A stretch of DNA of 64,000 nt from Pseudomonas lutea (GCF_000759445.1 NZ_JRMB01000002.1:248001-312000), one strand, 5' to 3'; shown: positions 1 to 7,889, counted from the stretch's first letter. Numbers and translations are program-made. Notes: generated by a model from the sequence alone, not told the origin.

Positions 1-443
1 AATACTTCCCGCATGCCAAAAAAGAAGACTGGCGCTTGTGGCAAGCCGGTCAGCGCGTGCAGATCATCAAGCGTGATGCCGACAAGGGCGGCGTGCTGAA
101 GCTGGGCACCGAGGTCGTCGCTTCGCAGGACGGCACCATCGCCGCATTGCTGGGCGCATCGCCAGGCGCTTCGACTGCTGCACCCATCATGCTGAACGTC
201 CTGGAGAAGCTCTTCAAAAACCAGGTCGCGACGCCGGAATGGCAAGCGAAGATCCATCAGATCGTGCCGAGCTATGGCACCAAGCTGAACGACTCACCGG
301 CCGCGGTTCAGCAAGAGTGGAACTACACCGCCGAAGTCCTGCAACTGGGCAAACCGCCTGTGCTTGACCCAAGTGTCGGCACCAGCACCGCTGCTCCGGG
401 CAAGCCTGCCGAGAGCAAAGCTGCCAGCGACATGGCGCTCTAA
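1..443 (+). CDS. mqo: Malate:quinone oxidoreductase, C-terminal part
   Basis: Only the last ~146 codons are in the window; the reading frame is open from the left edge (codons from position 3) and ends at TAA 441-443. The peptide reads [20 protein letters not shown], then a [24 protein letters not shown] segment typical of the FAD-binding C-terminal region of Mqo. Family knowledge: Mqo is a peripheral membrane FAD enzyme that oxidises malate to oxaloacetate and passes electrons to quinone, bypassing NAD-dependent malate dehydrogenase. The tail after the conserved core is Ala/Ser/Pro-rich. A strong terminator follows 47 bp downstream, so this is the end of a transcription unit. Pseudomonads often have more than one mqo copy; which one this is cannot be told from the fragment. 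Confidence 0.9.
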   Translation, partial: YFPHAKKEDWRLWQAGQRVQIIKRDADKGGVLKLGTEVVASQDGTIAALLGASPGASTAAPIMLNVLEKLFKNQVATPEWQAKIHQIVPSYGTKLNDSPAAVQQEWNYTAEVLQLGKPPVLDPSVGTSTAAPGKPAESKAASDMAL

Positions 444-490
444 TAACGCCGAACCGGTTCGCATCGACGCTGATGCCGCCGTTCATTGAA

Positions 491-520
491 GCCACGAGAC
501 TCGCGTCTCGTGGCTTTTTT
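491..520 (+). terminator. Rho-independent terminator after mqo
   Basis: Perfect 10-bp stem (GCCACGAGAC / GTCTCGTGGC) with a TCGC tetraloop, followed by six T. It lies 47 bp after the mqo stop. Confidence 0.92.
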
Positions 521-663
521 ATTGCCCGCTCATAGCGCCTTTGTCGCCGGCTACCACCTTCTCGCCTGCCAACACGCGCATCCAGACCTCCAGTCGCCAG
601 TTCCGAAGGAACGGCAAGCGCGTTTGCCGTGTCCACCGTGTACAACCCTTCAGGAAGAAAGGT

Positions 664-1260
664 ATGGACGCTCAAAACACTGACGTATTGAGAGATATCG
701 TTGTAGTGGCAGGTTCGCAAGGCGCGACGGAAGCGCTGCGGATCATGCTTGCACAGTTACCCGCCGATTTCCCGGCCGCGATCCTCATCGTGATCCACAC
801 CAGCCCGTCGAGTCCCGGCTATCTGGCTTCGGTACTCAATCGCTACTCCAACTTGCCCGTCGAATACGCCGAACATGGCCAGCCCGTGCTGCCAAGCCAC
901 GTCTACCTCGCCTCGGCCGACCGCCACTTGGAGGTCATGGCGCCGGGCATCATCCGCCTGAGCGATGGCCCGAAAGTGAATTTTGCCCGCCCCGCTGCCG
1001 ATCAGCTTTTTATGAGTGCAGCCGAGGTGTACGGAAGCCGGGTCATCAGTCTGGTACTGTCAGGCGGTGACTCCGATGGTTCGGACGGTGCGGTGGCTGT
1101 TTTGAACGCCGGGGGGCTAAGCTTCGTACAGCGGCCCGAGGAAGCAGCGGTGCCGAGCATGCCCATTCAAGCCATGCAGAAGGTTCCTTCCAGCGTGAGT
1201 GTGGGCGTAGCGGAGTTGGCGGCTACGTTATCCACAGCGGTCGGCCGCATCCGCCGCTGA
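664..1260 (+). CDS. Stand-alone CheB-type methylesterase domain protein
   Basis: 198 residues, consisting only of a CheB methylesterase domain; the usual N-terminal receiver domain is absent. The catalytic triad is readable: Ser18 in AGSQGATEAL, His45 in VIHTSPSSPG and Asp138 in LSGGDSDGSDG, matching the GASTGG, QHMP and LTGMGxDG motifs of CheB. Family role: hydrolysis of glutamyl methyl esters or deamidation of chemoreceptor glutamines. ATG 664 is chosen because AGGAAG/AAGG precedes it and homology starts soon after; longer in-frame starts upstream extend into non-conserved sequence. No cheA, cheW, cheR or receptor gene is adjacent. The next gene, 24 bp downstream, is a membrane diguanylate cyclase, so the two probably form an operon. 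Without a receiver domain the activity would not be controlled by CheA phosphorylation; the target is unknown. Confidence 0.8.
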   Translation: MDAQNTDVLRDIVVVAGSQGATEALRIMLAQLPADFPAAILIVIHTSPSSPGYLASVLNRYSNLPVEYAEHGQPVLPSHVYLASADRHLEVMAPGIIRLSDGPKVNFARPAADQLFMSAAEVYGSRVISLVLSGGDSDGSDGAVAVLNAGGLSFVQRPEEAAVPSMPIQAMQKVPSSVSVGVAELAATLSTAVGRIRR

Positions 1261-1284
1261 CGCGTTAACAGGAGGATCGAGAGA

Positions 1285-2868
1285 ATGCCAGGAGGCGAAC
1301 ACCATCAGCCAGCGCCAGGCGCCTTCGATCTGCTAGACCTGGGTCCGGGACGGAACACAACGGTGTTTCGCCTCACGCTGGCCTTCATGATCCTGGTGCT
1401 GGTGACATTCATCTCTGTTGAGGGATGGCGAGCCTGGCGCGACTACAGGCACGCCTACGACTTCGCCCGGGACTCGGTGACCAACCTGGCACGCGCCACG
1501 GCGCAGCATGCCGAAGACGCCATCAGGCAGGTTGACATCCTGACCTATACGTTGGGGGAGCGCGTTGAGGGCGACGGCCTGGCGACCATGGACGTTCCGC
1601 GCATCCACGCCATGATGGTGCAGCAGTCCAGAATCATGCCCCAGCTGCATGGCCTGTTTATCTATGGTGCCGACGGTCGCTGGATCGTCACCGATAAGGA
1701 CGTGACCCCGGACACGGCAAACAACGCGGACAGAGAGTATTTCAACTATCACCGCACCCACACCGATCACCGCGTTCGCATCGGTAATGTGGTCAAAAGC
1801 CGCTCCACCGACGAGCTTATTATTCCCGTGTCTCGAAGGCTCAATAACCCTGACGGCTCATTCGCCGGCGTGCTCCTGGGGACGATCAAGCTCAGTTACT
1901 TCATGGACTATTACGGCGATTTCAAGATCGATGATCGCGGGGCACTGGTCCTGGCAATGCGTAACGGAACAATTCTGGTCAGGCGCCCTTTTGTGGATTC
2001 GGTGGTAGGCCAAAGCCTGGCGGACAGTGAAGTGTTCAAGAACTATCTGCCTTACGCCAACGAGGGCGTTGCGGAAGTCAAAGCGGTTGTGGACGGTACG
2101 CACCGGCTGTACGGATTTCGCGCGCTCTCCAGCTACCCTTTGGTGGTCGAGGCGGGGCTGTCGAGGGAATCATTCGTCGGGCCTTGGCGGCATGACCTCC
2201 TCAAATCAGGACTGGTGCTGTTGTTGCTGGTTGCGGTATTCATCGGGTTTGCCTTCATCGTGCTCAGCCAGTTGCGCAGCCGGATGGCCATGGAAAGCGA
2301 GATTCGTCTCGCCCATCAGGCAGTCAAAGACATGGCACTGACCGATAGCCTGACGGGGTTGGGCAACCGGCGGCGTCTGGACATGGCGCTGCAGAGCGAG
2401 ATCGGACGCGCAAAACGACAGCGTTATCCGCTCGCGCTGATCATGTTGGACATCGACTATTTCAAGCGCTTCAACGACCGCTACGGGCATGCGGCAGGCG
2501 ACGACTGCCTGCGTCAGGTCGCCCAGGCTATCAACGGCGTATTGAGGCGCCCTGCTGACCTTGCAGTCCGTTACGGCGGTGAGGAATTCACCGTGCTCCT
2601 GCCGGACACTGACATACGCGGCGCGGGCCGTCTTGCCGAGAACATCCTGCAGGCTATTCGAGGACTGGCTCTGGAGCACGCGGATCACCCTGAACAGTTC
2701 GTCACCGCAAGCGCCGGCGTTACGGTCAGATCACCTGCGCTTGAAGACACGACCCCGGCAGGGATGATCAAAGCCGCGGATGCCTACCTGTACTTCGCCA
2801 AAAACAACGGGCGCAACCGCTGGTACGCGGACAAGGATGTGCAGGCGGGCGCTGAAGGTAAAGTTTGA
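1285..2868 (+). CDS. Membrane diguanylate cyclase with periplasmic dCACHE sensor
   Basis: 527 residues. Order: short cytoplasmic N-terminus, membrane helix at ~27-47, periplasmic Cache-type sensor at ~50-300 (features such as YGADGRWIVTDKD and a double-Cache layout), second membrane helix at ~307-330, then a GGDEF domain. The active-site motif is GGEEF at residues 431-435 and an RPAD (RxxD) inhibitory site lies five residues before it, so it should make cyclic di-GMP from two GTP with product inhibition. ATG 1285 is preceded by an excellent AGGAGG. It follows the CheB-like gene by 24 bp, suggesting co-expression. Cache domains commonly bind small organic ligands such as amino acids; the ligand here is unknown. 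No EAL domain is present. Confidence 0.9.
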   Translation: MPGGEHHQPAPGAFDLLDLGPGRNTTVFRLTLAFMILVLVTFISVEGWRAWRDYRHAYDFARDSVTNLARATAQHAEDAIRQVDILTYTLGERVEGDGLATMDVPRIHAMMVQQSRIMPQLHGLFIYGADGRWIVTDKDVTPDTANNADREYFNYHRTHTDHRVRIGNVVKSRSTDELIIPVSRRLNNPDGSFAGVLLGTIKLSYFMDYYGDFKIDDRGALVLAMRNGTILVRRPFVDSVVGQSLADSEVFKNYLPYANEGVAEVKAVVDGTHRLYGFRALSSYPLVVEAGLSRESFVGPWRHDLLKSGLVLLLLVAVFIGFAFIVLSQLRSRMAMESEIRLAHQAVKDMALTDSLTGLGNRRRLDMALQSEIGRAKRQRYPLALIMLDIDYFKRFNDRYGHAAGDDCLRQVAQAINGVLRRPADLAVRYGGEEFTVLLPDTDIRGAGRLAENILQAIRGLALEHADHPEQFVTASAGVTVRSPALEDTTPAGMIKAADAYLYFAKNNGRNRWYADKDVQAGAEGKV

Positions 2869-2939
2869 GGGAAGACGGGACTGAGGCAGCCTGTGAGGGC
2901 GAAGTGGCCAGCGGGAGCGGCGTGCGAACAAGGCAGATA

Positions 2940-3011
2940 TGTCCCCTGCAGGAATCGAACCTGCATCTAGCCCTTAGGAGGGGCTCGTTCTATCCGTTGA
3001 ACTAAGAGGAC
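2940..3011 (-). tRNA. tRNA-Arg (CCT anticodon)
   Basis: The reverse complement folds as a full cloverleaf: acceptor GTCCTCT, T-loop GGTTCGATTCC, and anticodon loop CTCCTAA giving anticodon CCT (reads AGG). The sequence closely follows E. coli tRNA-Arg(CCU). CCA is not encoded. Confidence 0.95.
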
Positions 3012-3293
3012 ACCAAATCGGACGGCGTGCATCTTAACGATAAGGCGCTGGCTTGTCATGTCGTCATTCACAACCCGAGTTGTAGTCCTTCATCTCCGTG
3101 CATATCATCGCGCCATCGTGCAGATTGCAATGAGGCCTAGTGACATCATTGCAAAACGCAACCCTACAATCCGTGAATAGCTTTATATCTAGTTGATTTA
3201 TAAGGAATTTACTACGCTGTGTATTTGGCATGCAGGCTGCATTAGTATCCTGGCGAATTGCCCACTAACGCCGCCATCGCGAAGGTATCCGAG

Positions 3294-3527
3294 ATGAACA
3301 TGACGCTCTCCCTGCTCAACGCCGCCGCACTCATCACATTGGTAGCTTTTCACTTCCAGGCTGATGGTGGCAAACCGGAGAGCGTGGCGGTTCAAGCTCA
3401 GCCTCACCACCTGATGCAGCAGGGGCCGCGCTTCGCGACGATGCCTAGCCAAAGCAGTGAGGCCATCCTGGCCCACGACAGCGAGGAATCGGTTGCAGTG
3501 CCACGGTCAGAGCGTTGGGTGTTCTGA
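3294..3527 (+). CDS. Small hypothetical protein with N-terminal hydrophobic segment
   Basis: 77 residues starting MNMTLSLLNAAALITLVAFH. Residues 4-20 form a single hydrophobic segment (membrane anchor or uncleaved signal); the rest is polar with Gln, Ser and His. I do not recognise a domain. ATG 3294 is chosen from the hydrophobic start, but no strong ribosome site is visible (GAAGGTATCCGAG lies just upstream). It sits 60 bp ahead of a second tiny gene on the same strand, so the two may be co-transcribed. It could be a non-coding frame, although the clean hydrophobic N-terminus and partner gene favour a real gene. Confidence 0.45.
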   Translation: MNMTLSLLNAAALITLVAFHFQADGGKPESVAVQAQPHHLMQQGPRFATMPSQSSEAILAHDSEESVAVPRSERWVF

Positions 3528-3587
3528 TTGCTGTTCAAAGCACGCCAGCCAGCCTTATAAGCCCCAGCAAAATTTTAGAGAGCAGCC

Positions 3588-3785
3588 ATGTCCAAAGCAG
3601 CAATTTCCTTTTTGATTCTGGCCTTGATGGCCGTCGCTACAGATCAGTTGCTGCTTCCCTCCGCGGAAAGTCTGAGCACCTTGGCAAAAGCCGCCGCTGG
3701 CGTTTTTGCGAGCCTGTTCATCGCCGCGCTCTTCGTAGGTCGCCGCATCAAATTTGATCCGGTATTGCGCCAAGCCAAGCCTTGA
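3588..3785 (+). CDS. Small membrane protein, two predicted helices
   Basis: 65 residues. Two hydrophobic stretches (about residues 4-22, AAISFLILALMAVATDQLLL, and 33-50, AAAGVFASLFIAALFVG) are joined by a short loop, with a basic C-terminal tail (GRRIKFDPVLRQAKP). This is the pattern of a small double-spanning inner-membrane protein. No known family is recognised. TTTTAGAGAGCAGCC precedes the ATG, giving a plausible AGAG ribosome site. The gene lies between the 77-residue hypothetical gene and the amrZ regulatory region; function unknown. Confidence 0.6.
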   Translation: MSKAAISFLILALMAVATDQLLLPSAESLSTLAKAAAGVFASLFIAALFVGRRIKFDPVLRQAKP

Positions 3786-4216
3786 TTCACCCCACGTCGC
3801 TCTATGGAGCGTCGTTGCCGCAGACCGCAGCGTCATTCACCGCCGGCTCCGCACTTCCGTTGCTGACTTTTTGTAAGACCCTTCGTCCTTTTCTCACCTC
3901 TCCCCTCGTATTCTTCTCACTTTCCCACTACGCTGAAGACAGATAGCCATCATGGCGCTCGTCCAGCACTTTCAGGGCTCCCGGCGTGTATGTTTGCAAA
4001 CTGGGGCGCATTTCTGATGATTGGTGCTGGCTAATCGCCTTTATCTAGTTCAATATTTGTCACACATTTGACGCCAAGGATTCGACGCATTGGTGCAGGA
4101 TGGCGATCCTTTATGCGGGCCGGTTGAACATTTTGGGCGAAAGACAGTCAGAGACTGACATCTCGCGGCCTAATGCAAGAACCGCCTCTTTCTTTTGAAC
4201 TAATTCGGTTAAATAT
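3786..4216 (+). promoter_or_regulatory. 431-bp upstream region of amrZ
   Basis: No gene is seen in this stretch. It is less GC-rich near amrZ and holds the AlgU-like promoter described separately. Long leader sequences carrying several regulator sites are known upstream of amrZ in P. aeruginosa; no operator could be assigned by eye here beyond the promoter. Confidence 0.5.
4126..4152 (+). promoter_or_regulatory. Candidate AlgU (sigma-22) promoter of amrZ
   Basis: GAACAT (4126-4131), a 16-bp spacer, then TCAGA (4148-4152). This is close to the AlgU/RpoE consensus GAACTT-N16-17-TCTGA. It lies 65 bp upstream of the amrZ start. amrZ transcription is known to depend on AlgT/AlgU in P. aeruginosa, which supports the assignment. 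Confidence 0.5.
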
Positions 4217-4543
4217 ATGAGCCCTATGAAACAGGCCAATTATTCAAGTCGCACAGCTGACAAGTTCGTCGTTCGCCTTCCGGAAGGTATGCGCGAACGT
4301 ATTGCTGACGTCGCCAAACAGCATCACCGCAGCATGAACTCGGAAATCATCGCGCGCATCGAGCAAAGCTTGCTTCAGGAAGGCGCTTTGGGCGACGAGC
4401 CAAGCCTGCGTCTGGACAGCCCGGAGCTCTCGCTGCATGAACGCGAGCTTCTGCAACGCTTCCGTCAGTTGGCCCACCGCCAACAGAATGCATTGGTTTC
4501 GCTGATCGCTCATGACACCAGCCTGGCGAACGACGAAGAATAA
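4217..4543 (+). CDS. amrZ: AmrZ (AlgZ) ribbon-helix-helix transcription factor
   Basis: 108 residues. The Arc-type ribbon-helix-helix DNA-binding core [20 protein letters not shown] is followed by [21 protein letters not shown], nearly identical to P. aeruginosa AmrZ, and the conserved C-terminal part [20 protein letters not shown] drives tetramerisation. Known role: activates alginate biosynthesis and represses or activates motility, type IV pili and c-di-GMP genes. The start at ATG 4217 matches the position of the family N-terminus (MxPxKQA); a second ATG lies at 4226. No good Shine-Dalgarno is visible before ATG 4217. A strong terminator follows immediately, so amrZ is monocistronic. Confidence 0.95.
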   Translation: MSPMKQANYSSRTADKFVVRLPEGMRERIADVAKQHHRSMNSEIIARIEQSLLQEGALGDEPSLRLDSPELSLHERELLQRFRQLAHRQQNALVSLIAHDTSLANDEE

Positions 4544-4567
4544 AGTCGGTTCATCCAGAGAATTGAA

Positions 4568-4591
4568 AGCCAGCGCCAAGCTGGCTTTTTT
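4568..4591 (+). terminator. Rho-independent terminator of amrZ
   Basis: AGCCAGC / GCTGGCT 7-bp stem with a 5-nt loop, then six T. It begins 25 bp after the amrZ stop. Confidence 0.9.
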
Positions 4592-4630
4592 GTGTCCGAA
4601 AGGCATTGATCCGCCGGAAAGCGCACAATA

Positions 4631-4656
4631 AAAAACCGCCTGGATGGGCGGTTTTT
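4631..4656 (-). terminator. Rho-independent terminator of mgtE
   Basis: AAAAACCGCC / GGCGGTTTTT hairpin with a 6-nt loop. On the minus strand it is a GC stem followed by a T-run, 28 bp beyond the mgtE stop. The A/T flanks make it usable from both directions between the convergent genes. Confidence 0.88.
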
Positions 4657-4684
4657 CGGTTTAAAACGCAGTAGGCGAAAGCGG

Positions 4685-6127
4685 TTACAAGAGAAAGAGC
4701 GTGGCCAACCCCAGAAAGATGAAGAAGCCGCCGCTGTCGGTCATGGCCGTGATCATGACACTTGCCCCCATCGCCGGGTCGCGCCCGAATCGAACGAGTG
4801 TCATCGGAATCAATACCCCCATGAACGCTGCAAGCAACAGGTTCAAGGTCATCGCTGCGGTCATGACCACACCCAGTGACCAGCTGTTATAAAGCAGGTA
4901 GGCCACAATACCGATCACCCCACCCCATACCAGACCGTTGATGAGTGCCACCGCCAGTTCCTTGCGCATCAAACGGGACGTATTGCCGGTGCTTACCTGA
5001 TCCAGCGCCATTGCCCGAACAATCATCGTAATGGTCTGGTTGCCGGAGTTGCCACCAATGCCTGCCACAATCGGCATCAAGGCTGCGAGCGCCACCAGCT
5101 TCTCGATGGAGCCCTCGAACAGCCCGATGACCCGGGAAGCGAGGAAGGCTGTGACCAGGTTCACCGCCAGCCAGGACCAGCGGTTCCGCAATGAACGCCA
5201 CACAGACGCAAAGATGTCTTCCTCTTCGCGCAAACCCGCCATATTGAGGACTTCGGTTTCGCTTTCCTCACGGATCAGATCGACCATTTCATCGATGGTC
5301 AGACGGCCAATCAGCTTGCCGTTCTTGTCGACCACCGGGGAGGAGATCAAGTCATATCGCTCGAACGCCTGCGCCGCTTCGTAACCATCGCCGTCGGGAT
5401 GGAAGCTTACCGGGTCACTGGCCATCACCTCCGACACTTGCTTCTCGGGGTCATTGACCAGCAAACGCTTGATCGGCAGCACACCTTTGAGTATGCCGTC
5501 GGAGTCAACTACGAACAATTTGTCGGTATGACCCGGCAGCTCCTTCAGGCGGCGCAGATAACGTAGAACCACTTCCAGGCTGACATCCTCACGGATGGTC
5601 ACCATCTCGAAGTCCATCAGCGCACCGACCTGCTCCTCGTCATACGACAGTGCCGAGCGGACCCGCTCGCGTTGCTGAGTGTCCAGCGCCTCCATCAACT
5701 CATGGACGACGTCACGCGGCAGTTCTGGTGCAAGGTCGGCGAGCTCGTCGGCGTCCATCTCCTTGGCTGCCGCAAGCAACTCGTGATCGTCCATGTCGGC
5801 GATCAGGGTTTCCCGGACGGAGTCGGACACTTCAAGGAGGATGTCACCGTCGCGCTCGGCCTTCACCAGCTGCCAGACCGTCAGGCGGTCTTCGAGGGGA
5901 AGTGCTTCGAGTATGTAGGCGACGTCGGCGGAGTGAAGATCATCGAGTTTGCGCTGCAGCTCGACGAGGTTTTGCCGGTGAACGAGGTTCTCGACACGGT
6001 CCTGATGCTGGCCTTCCTGACGATGAGTCAGGTCTTCAACGATGCGCTGACGCTGCAGCAGATCGACGACCTGGGCCAGACGGTCCTGCAGGCTTTCCTG
6101 CGTTTTTTTTACTTCTACTTCGGTCAT
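4685..6127 (-). CDS. mgtE: Magnesium transporter MgtE
   Basis: 480 residues. The order is an N-terminal superhelical MgtE_N domain (HSADVAYILEALPLEDR), paired CBS domains (MDFEMVTIREDVSLEVVLRYL and ASDPVSFHPDGDGYEAAQAF) and a C-terminal membrane domain with five helices, including the signature PIVAGIGGNSGNQTITMIVR. Family role: a dimeric Mg2+ channel gated by Mg2+ bound to the CBS/N domains. The start at ATG 6127 (MTEVEVKK) has GGAG 8 nt upstream; an ATG 30 bp further upstream is less likely. Neighbours are convergent amrZ and divergent DUF4124. P. aeruginosa also has mgtE close to the rsmA tRNA cluster, and MgtE influences type III secretion there. Confidence 0.95.
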   Translation of the reverse strand: MTEVEVKKTQESLQDRLAQVVDLLQRQRIVEDLTHRQEGQHQDRVENLVHRQNLVELQRKLDDLHSADVAYILEALPLEDRLTVWQLVKAERDGDILLEVSDSVRETLIADMDDHELLAAAKEMDADELADLAPELPRDVVHELMEALDTQQRERVRSALSYDEEQVGALMDFEMVTIREDVSLEVVLRYLRRLKELPGHTDKLFVVDSDGILKGVLPIKRLLVNDPEKQVSEVMASDPVSFHPDGDGYEAAQAFERYDLISSPVVDKNGKLIGRLTIDEMVDLIREESETEVLNMAGLREEEDIFASVWRSLRNRWSWLAVNLVTAFLASRVIGLFEGSIEKLVALAALMPIVAGIGGNSGNQTITMIVRAMALDQVSTGNTSRLMRKELAVALINGLVWGGVIGIVAYLLYNSWSLGVVMTAAMTLNLLLAAFMGVLIPMTLVRFGRDPAMGASVMITAMTDSGGFFIFLGLATLFLL

Positions 6128-6448
6128 AGGCGAACTCCACTCCCAGCAGTGGAACACGCCAGAAGATCAATCAGTCGATTCTTGATTGGTGAAACTTAGT
6201 GTTGAGTGACTACTGGGTAAGTCCATGGAGGTATTCCACAAGCCCCGGCGGGGCTGACGGGCGCAATCATACACCGCTTGCTGTGGGGGAAGGCTAAAAA
6301 TTCAACGTGGAACAACCGGTTGCAACACAATGTTAATAACCCGCCGAGTCGCAATCCCAATGGCGTCACATCCCGTGAACAAAACCCGCTCGCCGCGATA
6401 AACACCCGTCGCTAACCTTCCTCGACGTTCGTCAAGGAGGACACTGCG
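6128..6448. promoter_or_regulatory. Divergent promoter region between mgtE and the small secreted protein gene
   Basis: 321 bp without a gene. It holds a short GC hairpin (AGCCCCGGCGGGGCT, 6241-6255) in the mgtE leader orientation and an A/T-rich stretch near 6290-6340. No recognised Mg2+ riboswitch could be folded by eye. Confidence 0.4.
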
Positions 6449-6928
6449 ATGCCAATACACCCCATGCTTTCTTTAACCGGCCTGCTGCTTTTGCTGCCGC
6501 TTCCCGCCGCAGCCACAACAGTCAATCGGTGCCACGATCAAGGCGGGAATGTGACCTTCACAACGTTGAGTTGCGGTGCGGGACAGGACACAACAGCCGT
6601 GAATATCAACCCGGCATCAGGCATGACCTTCACCCCTCCGACGACGAAAGCAGACGCACTGCATCCGCTCAGAACCAGGGAGGCGGTCGTCGTGGGGCAG
6701 CGTGATGATGGATGCGGCAATGTCTTGAACGCACAACAACGCCGCAAGGCGATCATCAATTACAAGACACCGACGGGCATGACCAAACGAGACGTGGAGA
6801 GCTTGCTGGGCAAGCCAGACAAAATTGTCAGCCGCAACGCTGAGGTGAGGTATGTCTACAGCGAGAAGAAAGGACACAGCAGGCAAGTCATCTTCGACGA
6901 GCACGGCTGCGTAAAAGGTAAACGCTAG
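6449..6928 (+). CDS. Secreted DUF4124/SmpA-like small protein
   Basis: 159 residues with a signal peptide at ~1-22 (LLLLLPLPAAA then cleavage). The mature start NRCHDQGGNVTFTTLSCGAG resembles DUF4124, a short beta domain with two cysteines that reads like 'xxYrCxdxxGxvtfxdxpC'. The C-terminal part, TPTGMTKRDVESLLGKPDKI, resembles the BamE/SmpA-type 'gMtxxeVxxllGxP' fold. A perfect AAGGAGG precedes ATG 6449. It is probably periplasmic or envelope-attached; no lipobox cysteine is evident. It is transcribed alone, with a terminator just downstream. Function unknown. Confidence 0.75.
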   Translation: MPIHPMLSLTGLLLLLPLPAAATTVNRCHDQGGNVTFTTLSCGAGQDTTAVNINPASGMTFTPPTTKADALHPLRTREAVVVGQRDDGCGNVLNAQQRRKAIINYKTPTGMTKRDVESLLGKPDKIVSRNAEVRYVYSEKKGHSRQVIFDEHGCVKGKR

Positions 6929-6934
6929 ACAGCA

Positions 6935-6962
6935 AAAAGCCCGCATTTGCATGCGGGCTTTT
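6935..6962. terminator. Bidirectional terminator between the DUF4124 gene and tRNA-Arg
   Basis: AAAAGCCCGCAT / ATGCGGGCTTTT perfect 12-bp stem with a TTGC loop. It serves the plus-strand gene and, in reverse, the minus-strand tRNA unit. Confidence 0.9.
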
Positions 6963-6972
6963 CCTTTTATGG

Positions 6973-7046
6973 TGCACTCGACAGGATTCGAACCTGTGAC
7001 CGCTCGGTTCGTAGCCGAGTACTCTATCCAGCTGAGCTACGAGTGC
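6973..7046 (-). tRNA. tRNA-Arg (ACG anticodon), copy 1
   Basis: The reverse complement gives GCACTCG acceptor, D-arm AGCTCAGCTGGATAGAGT, anticodon stem CTCGG with loop CTACGAA (anticodon ACG, read as ICG), and T-loop GGTTCGAATCC. It is 74 nt and CCA is not encoded. Confidence 0.97.
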
Positions 7047-7188
7047 AGATGGCGCTTGATAAACCAGTTCACCGCTGGCTACTGCGTTTTACTTCCGGAA
7101 GTGAGTGGTGCTTCCGAAGACCTGTTGAAGCCAGGCTCTTTCTAACTTAAGACAGTCACTTGTATCACTACAAGCAACGCTTAAATGG

Positions 7189-7262
7189 TGCACTCGACAG
7201 GATTCGAACCTGTGACCGCTCGGTTCGTAGCCGAGTACTCTATCCAGCTGAGCTACGAGTGC
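7189..7262 (-). tRNA. tRNA-Arg (ACG anticodon), copy 2
   Basis: Identical in sequence to the copy at 6973-7046, 142 bp away on the same strand. The two copies and tRNA-Ser(GCT) are probably one minus-strand transcription unit downstream of rsmA. Confidence 0.97.
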
Positions 7263-7372
7263 ATTTGTTGCCGCGCATTATAGGCCGTCAAATCTCTTGG
7301 TCAAGCACTTTTTCTAGTAAATTCAACAACTTACCGATCAAGCAAGATTACAACGTACTAAGCAAATAATGG

Positions 7373-7460
7373 CGGAGAACGGGGGATTCGAACCCCCGAC
7401 ACCCTTTTGAGGTGTACTCCCTTAGCAGGGGAGCGCCTTCGGCCACTCGGCCAGCTCTCC
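7373..7460 (-). tRNA. tRNA-Ser (GCT anticodon)
   Basis: 88 nt with the long variable arm of a class II tRNA. Acceptor GGAGAGC, anticodon loop CTGCTAA (anticodon GCT), T-loop GGTTCGAATCC, discriminator G. It lies 62 bp beyond the end of rsmA, the same order as in P. aeruginosa. Confidence 0.97.
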
Positions 7461-7522
7461 GCAACACGGGGCGTATAATAACCACCCTTTTCCCCGTTTG
7501 CAAACCAAAAATTCAATAAAAA

Positions 7523-7711
7523 TTAATGGCTTGGTTCTTCGTCCTTCTCCTTCTTTATACGCAGGTAAATCTCTTCACGGTGAACAGCCACTTCCTTGGG
7601 CGCGTTAACCCCGAGGCGTACTTGATTACCTTTGACACCGAGCACGGTCACGGTAATTTCGCCGTCACCAATGATCAGACTTTCCGCGCAACGGCGCGTC
7701 AGAATCAGCAT
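7523..7711 (-). CDS. rsmA: RsmA/CsrA post-transcriptional regulator
   Basis: 62 residues: [20 protein letters not shown], then [27 protein letters not shown]. This is the full CsrA fold including the RNA-binding strand (LTRR) and the VxVHREE motif with the conserved Arg. It binds GGA-containing hairpins in mRNA leaders and represses or stabilises them, under control of the Gac/Rsm small RNAs. The order lysC-rsmA-tRNA-Ser-tRNA-Arg is standard in Pseudomonas. It is a separate transcription unit from lysC, with a 178-bp gap holding its promoter. Confidence 0.97.
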   Translation of the reverse strand: MLILTRRCAESLIIGDGEITVTVLGVKGNQVRLGVNAPKEVAVHREEIYLRIKKEKDEEPSH

Positions 7712-7857
7712 ACCTATCTCCTTACGGCTTGCATTCGAGGGACTACAGTCTGCACAACAAACGGCACAGGCCCGAGCCGCAAGCGACGCAGGTCCATACC
7801 TGTGTATCGACCAGCGCCGGAAAAAGAACAGCTTCTCTCACACTTCGACCAGGCGAG

Positions 7858-7877
7858 GGCGCGGTCATGACCGCGCC
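7858..7877. terminator. 20-bp perfect palindrome downstream of lysC
   Basis: GGCGCGGTCA/TGACCGCGCC lies 12 bp after the lysC stop. It would form a strong hairpin in lysC mRNA but lacks a T-run, so it is either a weak terminator / 3'-end stabiliser or a binding site for a dimeric protein in the rsmA promoter region. Confidence 0.45.
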
Positions 7878-7889
7878 TTTCGCCGGGGC

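Noticed and set aside
541..663. N-terminal extension of the CheB-like protein
   Set aside because: The upstream frame is Arg/Thr/Ser-rich, lacks receiver-domain features and has no ribosome site; ATG 664 has one.
3515..3757. 80-codon frame overlapping both tiny genes
   Set aside because: Different frame from the two better-supported small genes, no ribosome site, and no hydrophobic or domain pattern.
6947..7369. Short plus-strand frames over the two tRNA-Arg genes
   Set aside because: They are translations of the tRNA antisense strand; the same false protein ([12 protein letters not shown]) appears twice because the tRNAs are identical.
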